From the NCBI GenBank assembly GCA_027943335.1, contig BSBK01002086.1:331001-395000 (forward strand): a stretch of DNA of 64,000 nt, given 5' to 3'. The translations under genes and the position numbers were made by a program. Shown piece after piece: positions 57,645-64,000 of the stretch. This stretch comes from Chamaecyparis obtusa. Taxonomy: Eukaryota; Streptophyta; Pinopsida; Cupressales; Cupressaceae. How positions within the stretch are numbered: position 1 is the stretch's first letter; every line of letters starts with the position of its first letter. Under the pieces are notes generated by a model, which was not told the DNA's origin, made no database searches, and saw only the letters and a program-made list of their open reading frames with translations.

Positions 57645-58170
57645 CTTTCTTTTCTTCATATTGACCTTGTGAGCACTTTCCAATCTCAAAGCCTAATCCT
57701 TTCTTGCTTACCAGCAATCTTTGAGTTTTTAATATTTCATTAAGCCTTTCTGAGCTTGTTTTGAGTTTGTCTTCTTGCTTCTTTGATTCTTCTAAATCTG
57801 ATTTTAGAGATACAACTTCTTGTTCCAACTTCTTGCATTCATCATATTTGCACTTGATTATATTATTGAGATGCTCCTTGGTCTTTTCATCTTCTTCAAT
57901 CTTATCTTTCTAATTAAGGATAATATTCTTTGCTAACTTGAGTTCATTATAACCTCTTTGTGCCTTAGCTTGAATTTATGGATCTAATCTTTTAGTTTTT
58001 ATATGCAATCATTTTCCATTTGAAGATTGTTTGAGAGTTCCTTATTTTCATCTTCAATAATTTCAAGATCTTCAAAGATAGATGAGATCATTCATATCCA
58101 CGGTAGATCCAAGTGTTATATGTTCAACCTTCCAGATCTTTGAGTTGTTAGACTCTTCTAAAGGATCTGG
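57645..58170 (-). pseudogene. Element D gag, coiled-coil part
   Basis: The minus-strand ORF 57628-57828 contains MEQEVVSLKSDLEESKKQED, then ERLNEILKTQRL and KKGLGFE. This is the coiled coil and Gly-Leu-Gly-Phe segment typical of copia gag just before the zinc knuckles. Upstream it continues, with stops, as more Glu/Lys-rich coil to about 58170. The frame runs on at 38235 leftwards once C and H are removed. The last residues called at 57628-57644 belong to the LTR of C, not to gag. Confidence 0.75.
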
Positions 58171-58183
58171 CTCTGAAACTAAT
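58170..58183 (-). other. Decayed primer-binding site of element D
   Basis: On the minus strand, just after the LTR end TTCAACA, the sequence reads TAGTTTCAGAGCC, close to the copia Met-type site TGGTATCAGAGCC. Confidence 0.6.
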
Positions 58184-58973
58184 TGTTGAACATCCATAAT
58201 ACTGAGAGGGGAGGGGTGAATCAATATTCCTTTGAAAATATTAAAACTTTTGAATAACCATCCACATAACATAATTAAAATTGTAGGAAGAAAATGGACA
58301 ATAACTAAGTAGCATAACACCACATAACACTAGGATTTTTATCATAGAAACCCAAGATGAGAAAACCATGGAGAGATTTATCTCTCAAGTATTAAGTATC
58401 TGGTTACAAAACACATAGGTGGCTCACTATCAGAGGGGCTCACTTCCCAAAATAAAAATACTAGCTATCACAGCTAAAAGATGGTTTACTATTGGAATAC
58501 AAGATAAAAAGCTAAACTATTATAGTTGCATCTACATAATATACATGTATACACTTCTCACTAAAGTACAAAAATCTTATGTACGATGGCTATACTTTAT
58601 TGCTATAATACATATATCAATTCATGGGATATTTTACATAAAAAGATCACTATCATATATCTCTGTATTATATCATATTATTTGTGTTGATGTTTCTTCA
58701 TATATATATACCAGATCCACATTCCCACAAGTTAGATTAAACTAGAGATAGAGTCAGGTAAGAACACTATACAATATATTAGAGAAGTTGGCTAGATACA
58801 AAAAAGATATCCCAAGCTATTCCACATAGGACTAGACCAAAAAAGTTGTACAACTTTACATAGACCAAAAATGTGGTGGTAACATTGTTGTTGGTAACAT
58901 CATGTTGGATCAAGGGATAAGTTGAAGATAATAATATCAGACCGATCAATGACATCAATGACCAAAACCAACA
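58184..58973 (-). repeat. 5' LTR of element D
   Basis: On the minus strand it begins TGTTGGTTTTGGTCATTGATG, a usual copia LTR start, and ends ATGTTCAACA after a CACCCCTCCCCTCTC stretch. 790 bp. No second copy was found in the window. Confidence 0.72.
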
Positions 58974-60492
58974 GTGGTTTTACTATAAAAAAGAAATAGA
59001 CTAGTAAAAGGGTTGTTGAAGGTTTTAGGATTGCTGGAAATATCTATTATATCAAAGACAAATGTGAGAACCTATGCTCTATAACTCATTACAATGAAAG
59101 ATGGGGAAATGAAGTTGACATAGAACTAAATCAAGATAAGGTGGATTTTTTTTTGAATGATGAAAGGAAGGTTGAATTAGTTGATTTGGTGGAAGATGCA
59201 TGGATTGTGATAGATCTGAAGCAAGAAGAAGATAAGAAGGACATAATTGGGAAAAAGTAGATAAAAATGATACATCAAGAATAAGACAAAAAGGATATGA
59301 TTGATAAGAAGCAAATAGATATGGAAGATCAAAAGCAGGAAGAAGGCAAGAAGGATATATTTGACTAGATATAGTAGGACACAAGTTAATGAGTGTAGAA
59401 TCCTAAAAAGGAGATACATTTTTAATGGAAGATGCCATCATTGCAATAAGTTAGGGCATAAAATCAGTTCAATGCAAAACTAGGATGACTTTCAGTAGGA
59501 TGAATCTAAATAAAGATGTCAAAAAATTCAACGGATATTGTTATATTTGTAATAGGTATGATCACATAAAGGTTCAATGAAGTATAAATATCAATGTCAA
59601 AAATAATGAAGTTGCTAAATTGAAAATGGATAGACTAGTGTATTATAAATGCAACATGATAGGACATATTGCAAGATCCGTTAAAGATGGTCTAGTTTTC
59701 TATAAATGTAATATGACAAGACATATTGCAAAGCTCTACAAAAATATAGAAATACGTGATGATTTTTCAATGATTGCAAAAGATTCGAAAGAAAAGAACA
59801 AAATATTTTTGATATGGAACATAGAAGATGGTTATAATAATCGTTTAGCATCCATTCTGGATGTTGTGTCTTCCTCTATTAAATGACTCGGATTGCAGGG
59901 TCTAAGGGGGAACTTTTATATGAATATATTTCCCCCCTTGAGGTTGGATACTAGGAATTCTCCCAACATGATAGTAAGGCCTAAAAATGTTTCTAGAGGT
60001 AAGGTTTGTGTTTTGTAGTCCAAAAAGATGACTATTTGGTTCTATTAATAATGTAATATATATTTGGTTTTTGTTCTTTCTGAGTTTCATTCAAATGAGG
60101 GTTGGAGATATGGTATGTATGTTGGTTCTGAAATTAAGATTCATTTGAATGCCTTGGGTAACATTGTCATGATTTGTATAGGCTTTCTTGATAGGACAAT
60201 TTTGTGGGACAGTAAGAATTGTTGTCATAAAATGAAGACAAAGCCTAGAGACAGTAAAGAAACAAAGCATGAAAATGTTAATGTTTTGGGTGTTGTTGAG
60301 GAGAAAATTGCTTCTCTTGTCCCTTCAAATTATATTTATGTGACAGATGAAAAGATTTTGACTAGGCTGAAGTTTGCAGGAGATACGGTCCTTTATATGA
60401 TTAGAATTCTTTTTCAAGTTTATCCAAAAAGTGCTTGGGGTTTTTCCCCTCTTTCTTATAACTCAGTGCATCAAAATTGTGCATCTGTATAG
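58974..60492 (+). pseudogene. Element F gag-like zinc-knuckle region and unknown ORF
   Basis: A decayed frame includes KRVVEGFRIAGNIYYIKDKC near 59010 and an acidic part near 59160-59350. Knuckle-like motifs follow: CHHCNKLGHK near 59435, CYICNRYDH near 59540, YYKCNMIGHIA near 59640 and FYKCNMTRHIA near 59699. Between 60064 and 60492 is an open stretch of 142 codons (FLDRTILWDSKNCCHK, VPSNYIYVTDEKILT) that I do not recognise. The layout, zinc knuckles then an unknown ORF instead of pol, resembles element D. Confidence 0.5.
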
Positions 60493-60657
60493 GGGGCTTT
60501 CTAGCTTATTTTTATTCTAGATTGATGTTGGTGCTTGGTTATTAGATTTGTGCAATGAAAAATGTTCTTGACCTTTGTCCTTGATGAGAAATGGGGGGAA
60601 ATATTTCTGTCAAAACATTTTTGGTGGTTGTTTTCCATCAATGATGAAGGGGGAGAT

Positions 60658-62302
60658 TATTGGAAATATGTATTTGGTTGTCTATTGTCATTGACGTCAA
60701 ACATTGTGTTTCAGAGGTATTTATGGTTTCTCAAACACTATGGTTTGGAAGTATGTTATTCTTCTATTCTTGGAGGAGTAAGTTTTGTAATGAACCTTTA
60801 GAATAGTAGAAGACAAGTAAGTATTCAGTGCTACCGTGAAATGGAAGACAATCAAAACAATGGAAAACAATTATGTATCAAACCAGTGCTACAGTGTAGT
60901 GGAAGACAATTAGGACAATGGAAGATAGTGTTTCATAGTACTTTGGTGTTTTTCTCTCATATTTGGAAGCCTGTGTGGTTCATATATCTATGGTTCAATA
61001 ATTAGTAATTCACAATTTTGCAGTTGTAGTTAATAGTACTTCATTATGTGATTTCCAAAACATTTCTACTTTGAAATTTAGGCTTGAAGGTGTGCAAAAA
61101 CTAATATAGATGGATTAAAATCTTGGTCTTGGTTGTAGCATTCTCTAGTGCTCTAGAATTTGCTCCTGGTATTCTATAATTGCATTATATTGTGTTGTAG
61201 TTTTGATTCAATTGTTGATTCTAGTCTGGAGTTTTATTGTGATGACTTTTGATGTGGACTACTAGCATGTGACATGGTGTATGGATCTCATTGTGGCACA
61301 TTGAGGTTTGAATTCTATTGAAAAGTCATGTGGTTCTTTAACCAACATGTCTCTACACATTTGAGATGACTTATGTTACTCCAATGATTGTGGATCTGGC
61401 AATGGTCTATGTGTAGTGTGTTCATGGTCCCCCTCTCTCCTAGAGTGGATTATGTTTCCTAATTTAGGTCTGGAGTATTGCATTTAATAATTATCTCTTA
61501 TCTAGATGGTTTCACACTTTTTGTGACCTGTGTATTTAATGTTTTTCTCCTATCCATTTGGGTCTACTCTATGTTTTGATTTGAGTACTTTTGGTATAGG
61601 ACCTTATTGCATTTTTCTCTTGTCTTGGTTGACTTGTAATTTAATTTGTTATATCCTTTGGCATGGTTGACTTTGTTTTAATCTCCAATGAACTATCTTG
61701 TATATAAGTATAGTTTATGCTTTGGAAAAATGTAAGGAGTGAAGCAAGTAAATAGTGTACGAACCAGTAAAGATCTACAATTAGTAGAGTAGAGTTTATT
61801 GATAATGGCAGTGAAGAGCTAGTATCCATGTATTGCTAAGTTTGGTAGTGTTGTGTAGATCAGTTGTTTTGTTAGGGGAACCTTTTTATTATTCCTATAA
61901 AGAGTTATATGTTACTAAGACAAGGAGTCTTGGGTGGACAAGTTTATTTCTATATCTTGCTACTTTGGTAGTGAGACTTTATTTGCAAGTCTGGAGCAGT
62001 AAGCTCCTATTTGTATTTGTTGGTGCATTAGCAGTGAGCCTCTAGTTGCAATTCTAGATAAATGATCTCCTACCATATTTTGTAATCAAATCTTTACATC
62101 GGTGAATTATTATTTGTGATTAAGTGCTCATTATGGTTTTTCCCAGTTTAGGTTTTCCACGTATAAAATATGAGTGTTCATGTGTTGTTGGTTCTGCTCA
62201 TTACTTGCTTATTGTTTTATGTGGTGATTATTGAAGTTAGTTAGTGTGTTTTGGTTTATGCTAACTCACTCCCCCCTCTCAACATCTAAAGTGTGTTCAA
62301 CA
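60658..62302 (+). repeat. 3' LTR of element F
   Basis: It starts TATTGGAAATATG (TG changed to TA) after a purine tract and ends TGTGTTCAACA. TATA box TATATAAG at 61701-61708. No gene is seen inside; short open stretches at 61833-62045 and 61641-61829 are by chance. It lies against the coding sequence of G at 62303. Confidence 0.7.
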
Positions 62303-64000
62303 AAAAGATCCCATGTATCATTTATTTTCAAATATTTTATTTCTTTATCCATATCAATCTTCTAAGATTCTACATTATTTATACCTAATGCCTCTTCTAT
62401 AGATCTAGGTTCACCCATGCTAGTATTCAGAGCAAAAATACATTTCCAATCATTGGGACAATACCTTTCAAGTGGTTTCCTCTACCTTGTAGACCTTTGA
62501 ACAAGATGAGTTGGAGATTCTTCCCCCTCTTCTAAAGATTCTGAGATAGCTAATCTCTCCTCAACTTCTTATCTATATAGAGGCCTCAATTCAAATTTCT
62601 CAGGCCTATAGAAGGTAGTTGAATCACATCTTCCTTTTTAGTTTGTTCTCGCTACAATATCGAAGAAAAATAATTCTACTATGTAAATTACCTTTTGTGC
62701 AACAAGGTCCTAAAGCTTATGTCCTTTCATACCATGACTATAGTTGATGAAGATACATTTCACTACCTCTTTCTCCAATTTTGTTTTCTTATCCTTTAGC
62801 ACATGTTCATATTCCACTCAAGCAAAAATTTTAAGATTTCTCAATGAAGGCTTATGTACCATACCTCCATAGGTGTTTTATCAACAAGAGCTAGTGTAGG
62901 AGACCTATAAATCAAGAAACAAGTAGTGGCAACAACTTCAACTCAAAACCTTTTTTCCAGGCTAGTACCACTCAACATACTCCTAGCCTTATCCATCAAT
63001 GTATTGTTCATCCTTTTCGCAACTCCATTTTCTTGTGGAGAATATAAAATTTTCTTCATCCTGTGAATAACACAATGTTAACAAAATCTATCCAAATAAT
63101 TAGAGTAAAATTCACTACCATTATCAATCCTTAAACATTTTTTATTCTAGTCTACAATTCAAACATTATTATAAATTCTTTAAAACAACTAAAATAATCA
63201 AAATTACTTTTTATAAAATATAACCACATCCTTCTGCTATAATCATAAATAAATGAAACATAATATATAGATTCTCTAATGGAAGGAACATCTACAGGAC
63301 CAAACACATTAGAATGAATAAGATCCAACACCCCCAAGATTTATGAGAACTCGAGTAAAACTAAATGTGGTTTTATTTACCATAAATGCAATGCTCATAG
63401 AAATCAAAATCAAGAGTACAATCATTCAAACCTTCATCAAGGTTTCTCTTCTTCAAACCTCCTTAGACCCTTCTCTATAATGTGGCCAAGTTTTTGGTGC
63501 CATAACATAATACTATACACGTAGCTTTGATTTAGAAGAAAAAAAACCCTTAGGTACCCAAAACTCACAACTATCTGCTAAGGGTGAAACCCTAACCTTT
63601 TTTAATAAAGTACTCACAAATTTGGTCTTCACAAAAGTACTATTACACTCAATAGTGTATGCATCTAGCTTGTACAAAGTGCCAATTTTAACACTTATAG
63701 AAACCACCAAAACACTTCTCACCATTTTGCATCCTGCATCAAAATAAACCAACTGCATACCCAAATCTATTAGTTTTCTCATAGATGACAAATTTTATTT
63801 CAAAGTAGAGAGATGTAGCACACAATTAATCTTTCTTATTCCACCATCAAGAAACTTGATTTTAACTTTACCAAAACCAACAATATTTAAATGAGAATTA
63901 TCACCCATGTACACCTTACCTCCATCAAATTCTTCATACTCAAAAGACCAATCTTTATTAGAGATCATATGAAAATATGTACTTGAGTCAATTAACCATG
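62303..64000 (-). pseudogene. Element G: minus-strand copia pol fragment (protease, integrase, start of RT)
   Basis: Read on the minus strand from the right edge, the protease region is WLIDSSTYFHMIS (usual D-S-G is D-S-S). Next is the pre-integrase part (63513-63791), with GTLYKLDAYTIE. Integrase follows with LDLIHSNVFGPV (63300-63337, first Asp), RIDNGSEFYSNYLD (about 63110-63150, second Asp) and YSPQENGVAKRMNNT (about 63040, Glu). Then come FINYSHGMKGHKL (about 62730) and the RT start EEALGINNVES with KINDTWDL ending at about 62304, where F is inserted. Stops and frame changes are many. It continues to the right beyond the window. Confidence 0.82.

Larger units (their letters stand above)
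36150..58973 (-). mobile_element. Element D: minus-strand copia-type element with unknown ORF, split by H and C
   Basis: On the minus strand the order is 5' LTR (58184-58973), a decayed Met-type primer-binding site, a coiled-coil gag segment (57645-58170), the insertions C and H, zinc-knuckle gag (37800-38235), then an unknown ORF (about 36150-37400). When H (with its GGTTC duplication) and C (with CTTTC) are taken out, the gag reading frame runs on across the junction. No copia protease, integrase or RT is seen, and the far LTR was not found, so D is either non-autonomous or truncated at its 3' end. Confidence 0.75.
58974..62302 (+). mobile_element. Element F: plus-strand copia-type remnant with zinc-knuckle array and 3' LTR
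   Basis: From 58974 there is a decayed coding stretch, at least four zinc-knuckle-like motifs (59420-59740), an unknown ORF (60064-60492), a polypurine tract (AAGGGGGAGAT at 60648-60657) and a 3' LTR (60658-62302). The left side ends at the LTR of D, so D probably inserted into F or truncates it. No protease, integrase or RT is seen. Confidence 0.65.

Noticed and set aside
59079..59419. Minus-strand open stretches rich in Leu, Pro and Phe
   Set aside because: Shadows of the acidic Lys/Glu-rich gag-like region of F on the plus strand.
60562..60801. Open stretch of 79 codons at the end of F
   Set aside because: It crosses the polypurine tract and LTR start of F, so it is not a separate gene.

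Overview
This window is plant nuclear DNA made almost wholly of LTR retrotransposons nested inside one another. I found no host gene, tRNA, rRNA or CRISPR array. It is AT-rich. The elements are full of stop codons and frameshifts but still readable, and several are very long. This points to a large plant genome that keeps old transposons; a conifer or other gymnosperm is my best guess, but that is inference only. || Layout. Three related Ty3/gypsy elements of Tat type lie in the same orientation. Element A occupies 1-20101, with its 5' end off the window. It is interrupted at 8105-15135 by a complete Ty1/copia element, E, and ends in an LTR at 19154-20101. Element B has a partial 5' LTR from 20102, gag-pol at 21454-29319 and a 3' LTR from 34362. 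Element C is complete at 39686-57644, with two 998-bp LTRs, a CTTTC target duplication, primer-binding site and polypurine tract. C and a solo LTR (H, 38236-39676) both sit inside a minus-strand copia-like element, D (about 36150-38235 plus 57645-58973). D abuts a plus-strand copia-like remnant, F (58974-62302), which interrupts the reverse transcriptase of another minus-strand copia element, G (62303-64000). || How the parts work together. The Tat elements encode one long gag-protease-RT-RNaseH-second RNaseH-integrase polyprotein on the plus strand. Between pol and the 3' LTR each carries an antisense gene with a Plant Mobile Domain (PMD). That gene has its own TATA box, a short first exon, a roughly 460-470-bp phase-0 intron and, in A and C, a second intron of 82-83 bp. 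This cassette is the most interesting thing here. Intron 1 holds a cluster of about ten short palindrome-like words (GTGTCG/CGACAC in C, GTATC/GATAC in A, a TACRAG word in B). In C the same word also clusters twice in the 5' leader. A transposon-encoded regulator with its own dispersed target sites would fit, but this is a hypothesis. || All coding regions seen carry inactivating lesions. Relative ages can be read from nesting and LTR divergence: C is younger than D and H, and E is younger than A. By eye, the E LTR pair looks about twice as diverged as the C pair.
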